DNA of 64,000 nt from Planctomycetota bacterium (GCA_029259745.1 JAJDEO010000020.1:62001-126000), one strand, 5' to 3'; positions 1 to 9,151 are shown, numbered from the stretch's first letter. The notes: generated by a model from the letters alone, not told the origin. Numbers and translations: made by a program.

Positions 1-1230
1 ATGACGGACAAGGCGACGGTCGAGATCGGTTCGCCCGTCGACGGCAAGGTCCTCAAGCTGTTGCACGACGAAGGCGCCACGGTGCCGGTCGGTGAGATCT
101 TGCTCGTGCTCGGCTCGTCGAGCGGCGCGCCGAAGATGCACTCGGATCACGGCGCCCAGGCTGCACCGAAGAAGGAAGATCGCGTCGAGGCCGACGTCGA
201 GGTCAAGCCGTCGACGAACGGATCGACGAACGGCACGTCGGCTCCGGCCGCGCCCCTCGCGGCGACGGGCCTTCCCGCGCGCAGCGACGGCACGCGTCGC
301 GTTCGCGCGGCACCGGCCGTGCGTCGCCTCGCGCGCGAACTCGATGTCGACATCAGCCGCCTGAACGGCACGGGCCCGAACTCGCGCGTGACGATGGACG
401 ACGTGCGTCGCGCCGAAGGTGGCGCACCGGTACCGGCTGCTGCACCGGCGCGTTCGGCTCCGTCGGCCGCGCCTGCGGCGGGTGTTGCCATCGGCGGAAT
501 CACCGCGCCGGCACCGCACGACCTGCCCGGCGACCGTCGCGAGCCGCTGCGCGGTCTGCGTCGTCGCATCGCCACGCAGATGCGCACGGCGAAGCAGGTG
601 GCCGCGCACTTCAGCTACATCGAAGAGATCGACGTCACCGAGCTTGTTGCGATGCGCAAGTCGGCGAAGCCGGCGGCGGCCGCGAAGGGCGTCAAGCTGA
701 CGTACATGCCCTTCATCGTGAAGGCTGTCACCCAGGCACTCCCCGAGTTCCCGCTGCTCAACGCGTCGCTCGACGAAGCCGCGCAGGAGGTCGTCTACCA
801 CAGCCAGCTCAACATCGGCTTTGCGGTCGACACGCCGAACGGTCTCATCGTTCCGGTGCTCAAGGACGCGGGCTCGAAGTCGGGTCTGCAGATTGCACGC
901 GAGATCGCCGAGAAGGCCGAGCGCGCGCGCGACGGCAAGACGCAGCCCGACGATCTCGGCGGTGGCACCTTCACGATCACGAACGCGGGCAACATCGGCG
1001 GGCTGCTGGCCACGCCGGTGATCAACGTGCCCGAGGTCGCGATCATGGGTGTGCACGCGATCCGTCGGAAGCCGTGGATCGTCAACGACGAGATCGTCCC
1101 GCGCGACATCATGTACCTCTCGCTGAGTCTCGATCACCGCGTGGTCGACGGCGCCGTGGGTGCGTACTTCATGAACCGCATCAAGGAGCTGCTCGAGAAC
1201 CCCGCGCTGATGGTGCTTGGGGAGGCGTGA
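1..1230 (+). CDS. 2-oxo acid dehydrogenase E2 (dihydrolipoamide acyltransferase), 5' truncated by window
   Basis: Acyltransferase core of a 2-oxo acid dehydrogenase complex, passing acyl groups from E1 to CoA on a lipoyl arm in the cytoplasm. The gene begins before the window: the first visible residues, TDKATVEI, are the lipoyl attachment turn (Lys4 here is the lipoylated DKA lysine), so the ATG at base 1 is an internal Met and roughly 40 residues are missing. An Ala/Pro linker follows (about 42-98), then a peripheral subunit-binding domain (about 100-138) and the catalytic domain (about 180-409) with the HRVVDG active site (His379). E1 alpha starts one base after the stop and E3 follows. 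E1 beta is not visible and is probably upstream. The sequence does not settle whether pyruvate or branched-chain oxo acids are the substrate. Confidence 0.93.
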   Translation: MTDKATVEIGSPVDGKVLKLLHDEGATVPVGEILLVLGSSSGAPKMHSDHGAQAAPKKEDRVEADVEVKPSTNGSTNGTSAPAAPLAATGLPARSDGTRRVRAAPAVRRLARELDVDISRLNGTGPNSRVTMDDVRRAEGGAPVPAAAPARSAPSAAPAAGVAIGGITAPAPHDLPGDRREPLRGLRRRIATQMRTAKQVAAHFSYIEEIDVTELVAMRKSAKPAAAAKGVKLTYMPFIVKAVTQALPEFPLLNASLDEAAQEVVYHSQLNIGFAVDTPNGLIVPVLKDAGSKSGLQIAREIAEKAERARDGKTQPDDLGGGTFTITNAGNIGGLLATPVINVPEVAIMGVHAIRRKPWIVNDEIVPRDIMYLSLSLDHRVVDGAVGAYFMNRIKELLENPALMVLGEA

Positions 1231-1231
1231 C

Positions 1232-2332
1232 GTGACCGACGTGCTGCAAGTCCTCTCAGAGCAGGGCGACATCGACAATTCGCTGATCCCCGACCTCACC
1301 GAGGAGCGGATGGTCGAGCTGTACCGGCAGATGCTCACGGTGCGCCAGCTCGACACGCGCATGCTGAACCTGCAGCGTCAGGGGCGCATCGGGTTCTACG
1401 GCACGTGCAAGGGCCAGGAGGCGGCGACGGTGGGTAGCGGTGCCGCCGTCGGTCCCGACGACTGGGTCTTCCCGGCGCTGCGCGAAGGTGGCGTGCTGCT
1501 GCTGCGCGGCTTCGATCTCGACAAGTACACGGCGCAGCTCGTGGGCTGCGCGCTCGACCCGACGCATGGTCGGCAGATGCCGTGTCACTTCAGTTCCGCC
1601 GAGCACAACTACGTCTCGCTCAGCTCCGTGATCGGCACGCAGATCAACCAGGCGATGGGTGTCGGCTGGGCCATGAAGATCAAGGGCGACAAAAACGTCT
1701 GCCTCGGCTACATGGGCGACGGCGCGACGTCGAGCACCGACTTCCATGCCGCGTTGACGTTCGCGGCCGTGCACAAGGTGCCGACGGTCTTCGTCTGCCA
1801 GAACAACCAGTTCGCGATCTCGGTGCCGTTCAGCAAGCAGACGGCGTCGAACGGCATCGCCATCAAGGCGCACGCGTACGGCATGCCGGGCGTGGCTGTG
1901 GACGGCAACGATGTCCTCGCCGTCTACAAGGCCACGCAGGACGCCGTGGCGCGCGCGCGTGCCGGCGACGGGCCGACGCTCATCGAGGCGATCACGTACC
2001 GCATCGAGGGGCACAGTTCGTCCGACGACGCGTCGCGCTACCGCGATGACGCCGAGGTCGAGATGTGGAAGAAGCGCGATCCGATCGAGCGCTTCCGCCG
2101 CTACCTCACGGCTGCCGGACTCGTCGACGACAGTGTCGTCGAGGAGATTGCGACGAAGGTGAAGAACGACGTCGACGCGGCGATCAAGGCGGCCGAGGCC
2201 TCGCCGATGCCGTCGGTCGAGACGATCTTCACGGACGTCTACGCCGAGATGCCGGCGCACTTGCGCGAGCAGCGCGACCAAACGCTGAACGAATCCGGCG
2301 GCGGCGAGAACGAAGGCGCGTTCCCGCTCTGA
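1232..2332 (+). CDS. 2-oxo acid dehydrogenase E1 alpha subunit
   Basis: Thiamine-diphosphate-dependent alpha subunit of the E1 decarboxylase, feeding acyl groups to the E2 encoded just upstream. It has 366 residues, normal for the family. The TPP motif runs from GDG (162-164) to NN (191-192), and the loop EGHSSSDDASRYR resembles the phosphorylation-loop region of branched-chain E1 alpha more than the bacterial pyruvate type, so a branched-chain or mixed substrate is possible. I chose GTG 1232: GGGGAGG lies just upstream, inside the E2 gene's last codons, and the gap to the E2 stop is one base. A TTG at 1217 in the same frame would overlap E2. The gene order E2, E1 alpha, E3 implies E1 beta sits before E2. 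Confidence 0.92.
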   Translation: MTDVLQVLSEQGDIDNSLIPDLTEERMVELYRQMLTVRQLDTRMLNLQRQGRIGFYGTCKGQEAATVGSGAAVGPDDWVFPALREGGVLLLRGFDLDKYTAQLVGCALDPTHGRQMPCHFSSAEHNYVSLSSVIGTQINQAMGVGWAMKIKGDKNVCLGYMGDGATSSTDFHAALTFAAVHKVPTVFVCQNNQFAISVPFSKQTASNGIAIKAHAYGMPGVAVDGNDVLAVYKATQDAVARARAGDGPTLIEAITYRIEGHSSSDDASRYRDDAEVEMWKKRDPIERFRRYLTAAGLVDDSVVEEIATKVKNDVDAAIKAAEASPMPSVETIFTDVYAEMPAHLREQRDQTLNESGGGENEGAFPL

Positions 2333-2429
2333 CGGTTCGCGCATCGAAGAGTTGATTCCGCGCGCCGTCATGGCGTGCGTTCCATCCCAACATTCCGAGG
2401 GCCGGCGACCGCGTCGGTGTCCACGAACC

Positions 2430-3842
2430 ATGAGCAAGACCAAGACGGCCGACCTCGTTGTGATCGGCGCAGGACCCGGTGGTTACGTCGCGGCGATCCG
2501 CGCTGCCCAGGCCGACCTCACCGTGATCTGCATCGACAAGGAGTTCCTCGGCGGTGTCTGCCTGAACTGGGGCTGCATTCCTTCGAAGGCCATGATCCAC
2601 GCCTCGTCCACGGTGGAGGCGATGTCGAAGGCGTCCGAGATGGGCATCACGGTCACGGGTGTCGACATCGACATGCCGAAACTCAAGGCCTGGAAAGACA
2701 CGGTCGTCAAGCGCCTTGTCGGCGGCATCGCCGAGCTGTTCAAACGCAACGGCGTCGAAGCGGTGTTCGGCGAGGCCACGTTCGTCGACGGCAACACGAT
2801 CAAGGTCGAGGGCAAGGACGGCCCGCTCACGATCAAGGCGAAGCGCACGATCATCGCGACGGGCTGTCGCGTCGTGCAGCTGCCCGGCATGGAGGTGGAC
2901 GGCGAGAACTTCCTCTCGGCGCGCGAGGCGCTCGATCTCACGGAGATCCCGAAGCGCTTCCTCGTGATCGGTGGCGGCATCGTCGGCGCCGAGATCGGCA
3001 CGTACATGCGCAAGCTCGGCTCGGAGGTGACGATCGTCGAACTCGCGCCGAACCTGCTCAACGGTATCGACGCCGAGTGCGTGAAGGTCGTCGAGCGCGG
3101 CATGAAGAAGCGCAAGATGACCGTGATGACGAAGAGCAAGGTGAAGACCGTCGAGCAGAAGAAGGACGGGCTGCACTGCATCATCGAGACGCCCAAGGGC
3201 GACAAGACCGTCGTCGTCGACAAGGTGCTCGTGGCTGTCGGCTTCCGCCCGAACACCGAGTCGCTGGGCCTCGACAAGGCCGGCGTCAAGACCGACGAGC
3301 GCGGCCACGTCATCGTCGACGAGCGTTTGGAGACGTCGAACAAGTCGGTCATGGCGATCGGCGATGTCATCGGTCCTCCGTACCTCGCGCACAAGGCGTC
3401 GAAGGAAGGACTCGTCGCGGCCGAGGTCGCGTCGGGCGCCAAGTCGATCCTCGACGTGAAGGCCATGCCGTCGGCGATCTTCACCGACCCCGAGATCGCG
3501 ACGGTCGGGCTCACCGAGGAGGAAGCCAAGGACGCCGGTCACGACGTGCGCACCGCGAACTTCCCGCTCGCCGCGAACGGCAAGTCGCTCGCCTCGCAGC
3601 ATCCCGAGGGCTTCGTGAAGTTCGTCATCGACAACAAGGACGAGACGGTCCTCGGCTGTCACGTCGTCGGACACGAAGCCTCGAACATCATCAGCGAAGT
3701 CGCGCTCGGCATCGAGATGGGCGCAACCATCGGCGACATCGGCCTGACCGTGCACCCGCACCCGACCGTCAGCGAAGCCATCATGGAAGCCGCCCACGTC
3801 GCCGAAGGTCACGCGATCCACATCTTCGTGCCTAAGGCGTGA
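2430..3842 (+). CDS. lpdA: dihydrolipoyl dehydrogenase (E3)
   Basis: FAD- and NAD-dependent flavoenzyme that re-oxidises the dihydrolipoyl group of E2; it completes the complex encoded upstream. It has 470 residues, typical length. Visible features are the N-terminal FAD fold GAGPGG (13-18), the redox disulfide in GGVCLNWGC (Cys44 and Cys49), the NAD-binding GGGIVGAE, and the C-terminal HPHPTVSE dyad (about His444 and Glu449). ATG 2430 gives the conserved N-terminus; open frame continues upstream to 2352 but encodes non-conserved residues. The 97-base gap after E1 alpha is compatible with co-transcription. Confidence 0.95.
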   Translation: MSKTKTADLVVIGAGPGGYVAAIRAAQADLTVICIDKEFLGGVCLNWGCIPSKAMIHASSTVEAMSKASEMGITVTGVDIDMPKLKAWKDTVVKRLVGGIAELFKRNGVEAVFGEATFVDGNTIKVEGKDGPLTIKAKRTIIATGCRVVQLPGMEVDGENFLSAREALDLTEIPKRFLVIGGGIVGAEIGTYMRKLGSEVTIVELAPNLLNGIDAECVKVVERGMKKRKMTVMTKSKVKTVEQKKDGLHCIIETPKGDKTVVVDKVLVAVGFRPNTESLGLDKAGVKTDERGHVIVDERLETSNKSVMAIGDVIGPPYLAHKASKEGLVAAEVASGAKSILDVKAMPSAIFTDPEIATVGLTEEEAKDAGHDVRTANFPLAANGKSLASQHPEGFVKFVIDNKDETVLGCHVVGHEASNIISEVALGIEMGATIGDIGLTVHPHPTVSEAIMEAAHVAEGHAIHIFVPKA

Positions 3843-3890
3843 CCTCCGCGGGTGTTCCGCCGCGTGGTGCGGCGCTCGGGACGTCCCTCG

Positions 3891-4154
3891 CTGCGTTGGC
3901 TGTCCTCGACGGGGCCGGTGACCCCGCCTGCGGGAGCCGCCTTGCGAAGAACGCCCCGAGCACCACTCCACACGACGGACCACCCGCTCCGGCCACGCTG
4001 GGGCGTGATGGTGGCCGGTTGGAGCATGGCCGACTCGCGGCTGCGGCGTTGGTTGTCCTCGACGGGGCCGGTGGCCCCGCCTGCGGGAACCGCCTTGCGA
4101 CGCACACGCCGGACACCACCCCACGCGAAAGCCCATCCGCTCCGGCCACGCTGG
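3891..4154. repeat. two direct copies of a ~112-bp intergenic repeat
   Basis: The 463-bp gap between lpdA and the next gene holds no convincing gene. It contains two imperfect direct copies (about 3891-4001 and 4041-4154), both running from CTGCG..TTGG through TGTCCTCGACGGGGCCGGTG to GCTCCGGCCACGCTGG. The middle of the unit diverges most. Both strands stay open across much of it, but the resulting peptides are Arg/Pro/Ala-rich and resemble nothing. Function unknown. Confidence 0.7.
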
Positions 4155-4305
4155 TGAGGGGGTAGGAGGGGAAGGGGAGGTGTGCTCGCGCGGGAGTCGC
4201 TCGTCGTGGCGGTCCGTGCGGGTGGCTTGGGGATGTCGGTCGCGATATTTTCGTCGGGGCAGGTGGGGACGCGTTGGTGAGGGAGACGAATGAGGAGGTG
4301 AGTGG

Positions 4306-4845
4306 ATGAAGACCGTCGCGATCGCTTTGCTGTTGATGCTCGCTGCGTGTTCGGGAGACGTGCCGGTCACGGCCGAGGATGAGCGGGCTGTGATGGAAGT
4401 GATGCTCGGGCAGTACGCGCCGCCGGGAGCGCCTGTGCGGATCTCGGATCGCGCGTTGCCGTACTGGGAGCCGGCGGGCGGGGCGCTGCAGTCGAACGAA
4501 GAGCTTCGGGCGGGGCTTGTCGACGACTTCCTCGCCGTGAATCGCGACGGGCCTCTGCACGACGGGTGGGTGGGCGAGTGGGGACTGGGGTTCGTCGACC
4601 TCGAGGAGTTCTTCGTGGCCGCCGATCAACTCGAGGACGGCTACGAGCGCCTGCTCCGCGGACCGCCCGAGTGCGACGGCTTCGTGCGCATCTCGAAACC
4701 CGGCTTCAGTGACGACGGCCGCCAGGCGCTCGTCGACGTGTCGAAGCAATCGGGACCCGAGGACGGCAACGGTGCCGTGTATCTCCTCGAACGCACCGAG
4801 AACGGCTGGCGTGTGGTGGAGCAGCTGGTGACCTGGGTGAGCTGA
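4306..4845 (+). CDS. hypothetical lipoprotein
   Basis: A 179-residue secreted lipoprotein of unknown function. It starts with a short signal peptide and a lipobox (LMLAAC, Cys15), so it should be lipid-anchored in the cell envelope. The mature part is acidic and contains no family motif that I recognise. ATG 4306 is preceded by a strong ribosome-binding site, AGGAGGTGA, at about 4293-4301. It appears to be a single-gene unit between the repeat region and lipB. Confidence 0.75.
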   Translation: MKTVAIALLLMLAACSGDVPVTAEDERAVMEVMLGQYAPPGAPVRISDRALPYWEPAGGALQSNEELRAGLVDDFLAVNRDGPLHDGWVGEWGLGFVDLEEFFVAADQLEDGYERLLRGPPECDGFVRISKPGFSDDGRQALVDVSKQSGPEDGNGAVYLLERTENGWRVVEQLVTWVS

Positions 4846-4873
4846 GGAGGGTGGTGACGACGACGCGACCTGC

Positions 4874-5080
4874 GTGAGGCGCGGTCGGTGCGAGCCGACG
4901 GTCGAACTCGCCGCGCAGCGACCGGTGGTCTGTCGCACTGCGAGATCACTTCGACGTCTCGGCCGGTACCCCAGGGCCGTCACGCTCGCGGACGTCGACG
5001 GCGACGGTCTGCTCGACATCATCGTCGCGAATGCCGACTCCGACGACGTCACGGTGCTCGTGAACCAGCTCGCGAAGTGA
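4874..5080 (+). pseudogene. FG-GAP/VCBS repeat gene remnant
   Basis: Only the last ~35 codons read like protein: AVTLADVDGDGLLDIIVAN is one FG-GAP/VCBS calcium-binding repeat (DxDGDGxxD), followed by VTVLVNQLAK and a stop. The preceding ~33 codons are Arg-rich and unlike any repeat, and there is no signal peptide. This looks like the 3' end of a decayed secreted FG-GAP gene, a type that occurs intact at 32173-34248. It ends 122 bases before lipB. Confidence 0.55.
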
Positions 5081-5202
5081 TGGCAGGACGCTGGAGACGT
5101 TATGCGGGAGTTGCCTGTGGTTCTGCAGGTGCCTGTGTTTCCGCGAGTGAAGGGGTAATCTCGGGCTCAGCCGAGTCCGCTTTCCCCGACGTCGACGTCC
5201 GC

Positions 5203-5868
5203 ATGCATTTCCAGGTCCGTCATCTCGAACGCATCGCCTACCGCGAGGCGTGGGCGCTCCAGAAGGAGCTCGTCGACGCCCGTGCGCGCGACGAGATCGG
5301 CGATGTTCTGCTCGTCGTCGAGCATGCGCCTGTCGTGACAACGGGGCGCAAGACGCCGGACAGCTTCCTCGTCGGCGCCGAGCCGGGAGACTCGCACGGT
5401 GTCTTTCCCGACGGCACGCGCTTCGAGGTCGTCGACGTCGAGCGCGGCGGGGAGGCGACGTACCACGGGCCGGGGCAGGTTGTCGTCTACCCGATCTGCA
5501 AGCTGGCGGACGACAAGCACGACCTGCACGGCTGGATGCGGGCGTTGGAGCAGGCCGGGATCGATGCGCTCGCGGCGTGCGGGTTCGAGGCCGGGCGCCG
5601 CGAGGGAGCGACAGGGATCTGGACGGCCGACGGCGCACGCAAGCTGGCGTCGATCGGCGTCGCGGCGCGGCGCTGGGTGACGTACCACGGCATGGCGCTG
5701 AACTTCTCGACGGACCTCAGTCACTTCGCTGCGATCCAACCGTGCGGCTTCGAGGCCTCGGTGATGACGTCGGTGCACGCCGAGATGGAAGCACCGCCGA
5801 CCCGCGAGGCGTTCGTCGAGCGGCTGGTAGCGGCGTTGGTCGCGCAGCTCGCGGGGTTTCGATCCTGA
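5203..5868 (+). CDS. lipB: octanoyltransferase LipB
   Basis: Transfers octanoyl from acyl-carrier protein to the lipoyl domains of E2-type proteins, the first step of lipoate synthesis. It has 221 residues, normal length. Family motifs are clear: RGGEATYHGPGQ (81-92), the catalytic Lys in ARKLASIG (Lys147) and the catalytic Cys in IQPCGFE (Cys181). ATG 5203 fits the conserved N-terminus; the open frame extends upstream to 4888 but only through the FG-GAP remnant read out of frame. Proximity to the 2-oxo acid dehydrogenase genes makes functional sense, since their E2 is a LipB substrate. No lipA is visible. Confidence 0.94.
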   Translation: MHFQVRHLERIAYREAWALQKELVDARARDEIGDVLLVVEHAPVVTTGRKTPDSFLVGAEPGDSHGVFPDGTRFEVVDVERGGEATYHGPGQVVVYPICKLADDKHDLHGWMRALEQAGIDALAACGFEAGRREGATGIWTADGARKLASIGVAARRWVTYHGMALNFSTDLSHFAAIQPCGFEASVMTSVHAEMEAPPTREAFVERLVAALVAQLAGFRS

Positions 5869-5963
5869 CGGTAGGTCGTGTTGATCGAACAGTGTTTGCG
5901 CAGCGGTCATCACGAGGGCCGGGCCCACAACTCGGGGAGCGAGCCACCGGCATCCACCCCGCG

Positions 5964-7034
5964 TCAGGTTCCAGAGAAGAACACGGCCTCGACGGTCGAC
6001 AGTACGCAAACAAGCACCAGTGCGCCGCCCCAGACCCAGTCGAGGGCGTTTAGGGTTCGTCCGCTTGCATGAGTCCACGAACTCCTCGTTTTGGCGAGCA
6101 GCTCGCGCGCTGCCTGAGCGGTTTCATCCGACGTCCGGCACGGTTCGAGCGACGCGAGTTGGCGAATCTGCCAGCGTTGCATCGGCGTGGCCATCGAGCG
6201 TAGTTCGTCGAGCCGTTGCGGCTCGACCTTCTCGCCGCAGCCCAGTGCGCTGCGCATCCGCACGAGTTCGCGGTCGACGGTCGTGAGTGGGAGCTCGTCA
6301 GCGCATCTCTCGGCGTCTTCTTCGAGTCCGCACGCGCAGGAAAGGGCGAGGCGAGAGGTGTCCAGCGCACCGGACCATCGCGCTCCCGCCGCCATGAGCA
6401 CACCGTGGTGGTCGGAGATTGTCCCGACGATGCCGTCGGCGTCAGGGATCCAGAGCATCGCTTCGAGCGCAAAGGCGAGACTTGCGGTGTCACGTGGATT
6501 CGACGTGAGCAAGTCGAGGCAGTTGTCGCGCGTGCTTTCGAACTCGCCCTGCGCTATCCCGAGGGCTAAGGGAGCCTGCTTTCGTAGCGACTCGCGAGTG
6601 TCGCTCGAGAGTGAGTCGAGCAGCTCCAGGCCCAACTCGCTCTTCCCCTCCAGCAGATGCTGCGTGCTCTGGTCGAGGACATCGATCATGGAGGCGAACG
6701 AGTTCGGGACGCAGAGTGACGAACGTCGGGCGAGCGTTCGTGCTCGCGCAGTGTTCTCGACACGCATCGCGACATGCGTTCGGCGAAGGAGCACGAACGG
6801 GATCCACGCGAAGACGAGGCCGACGAAAGCGCTCACGGGCGGCGACCAGGCTGGTGAAGCGAACCAGACCCAAGCGAGTGCAACAGCGAGGATCACGAGA
6901 AGGGGGCGCGCGGGACGCAGCGGGCCGTCTCCTGATCCGGCGGCCAAGGCGGCGAACAGGAACACGAGGATCCAGGTGAAGACACCCATCGCCCACGCCA
7001 GCACCACATCCAACGTCTCGAACATTGCATCCAC
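5964..7034 (-). CDS. multi-pass membrane protein of unknown function
   Basis: A 356-residue membrane protein. Three hydrophobic segments lie near the N-terminus (about 10-32, 44-59 and 64-85), followed by a ~230-residue soluble, mostly helical, Leu/Ala/Glu-rich region, and one more hydrophobic segment ends the chain (about 333-352). The layout and short stretches (for example CGLEEDAERCADELPL against CGLREHDTRLLSGPLAEL) resemble the N-terminal half of the esterase fusion at 12131-13801, so the two may be paralogues. No catalytic motif is visible. The start is the first ATG before the first hydrophobic segment. Confidence 0.65.
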   Translation of the reverse strand: MDAMFETLDVVLAWAMGVFTWILVFLFAALAAGSGDGPLRPARPLLVILAVALAWVWFASPAWSPPVSAFVGLVFAWIPFVLLRRTHVAMRVENTARARTLARRSSLCVPNSFASMIDVLDQSTQHLLEGKSELGLELLDSLSSDTRESLRKQAPLALGIAQGEFESTRDNCLDLLTSNPRDTASLAFALEAMLWIPDADGIVGTISDHHGVLMAAGARWSGALDTSRLALSCACGLEEDAERCADELPLTTVDRELVRMRSALGCGEKVEPQRLDELRSMATPMQRWQIRQLASLEPCRTSDETAQAARELLAKTRSSWTHASGRTLNALDWVWGGALVLVCVLSTVEAVFFSGT

Positions 7035-7170
7035 GTCTCGCCCCTCTGTTCGTGCACATTCTCTCGTTGGTGACCCGTCGTGTCACGTGCGACTGTTCGC
7101 GTGTTCGTCTCCGTGAGTCGGCGGTCTGCGGTTCAGTCGCCGGCAGCGGACTTTGTTCTGGCGTCAGCCC

Positions 7171-7635
7171 TCACTTCAGCCACACCAACAACCGCTGGCC
7201 GCCGGCGCGCTCTTCGTCGAACAGCAGGCCGACTGGTTCGTCGAGCAGCTGATCGGCCGTGATGCCGAGGTCGTCGATACCGGCTTGGTCGGCGACGAGG
7301 TCGATGGCGGGAGCTTTCATGGCGACGAACCAGAGCGGGACCTCGGCCTCGGCGAGGCGTTCGTGTTCAGGGGTGTAGACGGCGAGGCAGACGTGCGTGG
7401 GCTCGGGGCCGTCGCGCGCTTCGGTGGCGGCGAGGCGCGTGAGTGTGCCGGACGAGTCGCGTTGTAGCCGCGGTGGGGTGTCGCCGATTGCAGCGCGCAG
7501 GGACGCGAAGCGCGCGGCTGCCTGCGAGGGCGTCGCCGACTCGACGTCGACGGTGTTCCAAACCGTCACGCCAAAGATCGTGAGGCCGAAGAGCGCCGCG
7601 ACGACAGCGATGAGCAGCAAGCGTGAAATCTTCAT
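7171..7635 (-). CDS. hypothetical secreted or membrane-anchored protein
   Basis: A 154-residue protein with one hydrophobic N-terminal segment (about 5-27) acting as an uncleaved anchor or signal peptide, and a soluble remainder. I recognise no family. A terminal LLVWLK and several Asp/Glu-rich stretches are visible. It lies 136 bases downstream of the multi-pass membrane gene's start on the same strand, so the two could be co-transcribed. The call rests on the coherent signal segment and the absence of a better frame. Confidence 0.5.
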   Translation of the reverse strand: MKISRLLLIAVVAALFGLTIFGVTVWNTVDVESATPSQAAARFASLRAAIGDTPPRLQRDSSGTLTRLAATEARDGPEPTHVCLAVYTPEHERLAEAEVPLWFVAMKAPAIDLVADQAGIDDLGITADQLLDEPVGLLFDEERAGGQRLLVWLK

Positions 7636-7750
7636 GACAGCCCTCCGAAGCCGTCACGGTACGCCAATCCGCCGGGCCGCCCGTGGCAACCGGGTGACGT
7701 CCTGCGTACGTTGGCCGGACACGATGACGATGCGCCCCGGAGACCTGCCG

Positions 7751-8599
7751 ATGACCACGCCCTGGACGAGCCGCGACCACGCCGCGATGGCGCAGGAACT
7801 CGGTGCGCAACGCAGCGCGGCCGAAACCACCGCCGCGGCGCGCCTGATCGAACTCCTGGGCGTGATCTACCGTCTGCGCGACGACGACGGGTGTCCGTGG
7901 GATCGCAAGCAGACCCTCGCCTCGATGTCGAAGAACCTCGTCGAGGAAGTCTTCGAAACGACCGAAGCCATTGCCGAGCGTGACGACGCCCACACCTGCG
8001 AAGAGCTCGGCGACGTGCTCATGAACGTCGTGTTGATGGCGCGCATCGCCGAGCAAGAAGGCCGCTTTGCGCTCGCCGACGTCGCCGCCGGCATCGCCGA
8101 AAAGCTCGTGCGTCGTCACCCGCACGTCTTCGGCGACGTGTCCGCAGACGACGCCGACGCGGCGCTGGCAACGTGGAACGACTCGAAGGCCAAGGAGCGC
8201 GCGGGTCAGAAGGCGTCGGCGCTGGGCGACGTCCCATCCGACCTCCCGGCGCTCGCCACGGCCGTCAAGATCGGCAAGCGCGCCGCCGACACGGGCTTCG
8301 ACTGGCCCGACATCAGCGGCGCACTCGACAAGCTCGACGAGGAGGCCAGCGAACTCCGCGAGGCCTGCGCGACGAACAACGCCGACCGCATCGAAGACGA
8401 ACTCGGCGACGTCCTCTTCGCGGCCACGAACGTGGCACGCTTCGCCGGTCTCGACCCCGAACTCGCGCTCCGTCGCACGCTCGCAAAGTTCCGCCGCCGC
8501 TTCGCCGCCATCGAAGCCGAGTTCGGCGACGAGCTGCAGCGCACGTCACTCGACGACATGGAACGCGTCTGGCGCGAGGCGGCCACGCGCGAAGGCTAG
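7751..8599 (+). CDS. mazG: nucleoside triphosphate pyrophosphohydrolase MazG
   Basis: House-cleaning enzyme hydrolysing NTPs and dNTPs to the monophosphate and pyrophosphate in the cytosol. It has 282 residues with two MazG domains, as in E. coli MazG. The first domain shows CPWDRKQT followed by the metal-binding EE (65-66) and EELGDVLM (84-91); the second has EEASELREA and EDELGDVLFA. ATG 7751 is supported by GGAG about nine bases upstream; in-frame ATGs at 7724 and 7730 are alternatives. A clear member of the family. Confidence 0.93.
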   Translation: MTTPWTSRDHAAMAQELGAQRSAAETTAAARLIELLGVIYRLRDDDGCPWDRKQTLASMSKNLVEEVFETTEAIAERDDAHTCEELGDVLMNVVLMARIAEQEGRFALADVAAGIAEKLVRRHPHVFGDVSADDADAALATWNDSKAKERAGQKASALGDVPSDLPALATAVKIGKRAADTGFDWPDISGALDKLDEEASELREACATNNADRIEDELGDVLFAATNVARFAGLDPELALRRTLAKFRRRFAAIEAEFGDELQRTSLDDMERVWREAATREG

Positions 8600-8742
8600 T
8601 GGTGTGAGTCGAACGTTCGCAGCACGAGTTTCGCGCCCTCGACGAATCCGCCAGCGTCGATGCGCATTGCCAGCGACGGCGATGACATGAATCTCGTGGC
8701 GCGAGCTTGGTTCACACCGCGCGCAGCTCGCGCGCGGTCAAC

Positions 8743-9078
8743 TCACTCCTTCGATTCGAACGTCTTCGCGACGAACTTGCCGTCTTCAATCGTGCCGCTG
8801 GCTTCGCAGCTGCCGTGGTCCTGGCCGCACCATTCCATCGGGCCGAGGCCGTGGGCCTTACCGTTCGAGATCTCGACGAACTCGCCGCCGATCTCGATGT
8901 AGTTGCCGCAGTGACCGACCTCGTCGATCTTGCAGCCACACTTGGTCGTGTAGGTGTCCAGGGCGACGACCGTGGCGTCGATCGATGCCGCCGAGTCGGT
9001 GGTGGACGTGGAGGCCGAATCGCCGGCGCAGGCAGCGAGGGCGAGGCAGAGAACGGCGAGGCTGAGCAGGCGGAGCAT
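8743..9078 (-). CDS. small Cys-rich lipoprotein
   Basis: A 111-residue lipoprotein. The signal peptide ends in a lipobox, ALAACAG (Cys17). After a Ser/Thr-rich spacer, the mature region carries Cys pairs in TKCGCKIDEVGHCGNYI and in MEWCGQDHGSC, a pattern that could hold disulfides or a metal. I do not recognise the family with confidence. ATG 9078 begins exactly at the signal peptide, although the same frame stays open much further upstream. It is transcribed away from the secreted beta-helix gene at 9310. Confidence 0.65.
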   Translation of the reverse strand: MLRLLSLAVLCLALAACAGDSASTSTTDSAASIDATVVALDTYTTKCGCKIDEVGHCGNYIEIGGEFVEISNGKAHGLGPMEWCGQDHGSCEASGTIEDGKFVAKTFESKE

Positions 9079-9151
9079 CGTGATGAGGCCGATCGGGGGC
9101 GGGACGGGAAGGGAGGCACGTGAACTGTGTGTAGCGTGACTGGGCAGCAGT

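Noticed and set aside
1..3. ATG at the very first base as the start of the E2 gene
   Set aside because: The following residues are the lipoyl-lysine turn normally ~40 residues into the protein, so this Met is internal and the gene is cut by the window.
2229..4370. Long open frame on the minus strand opposite lpdA
   Set aside because: Arg/His/Asp-rich mirror translation of a clear dihydrolipoyl dehydrogenase gene; such antisense frames are common at this GC content.
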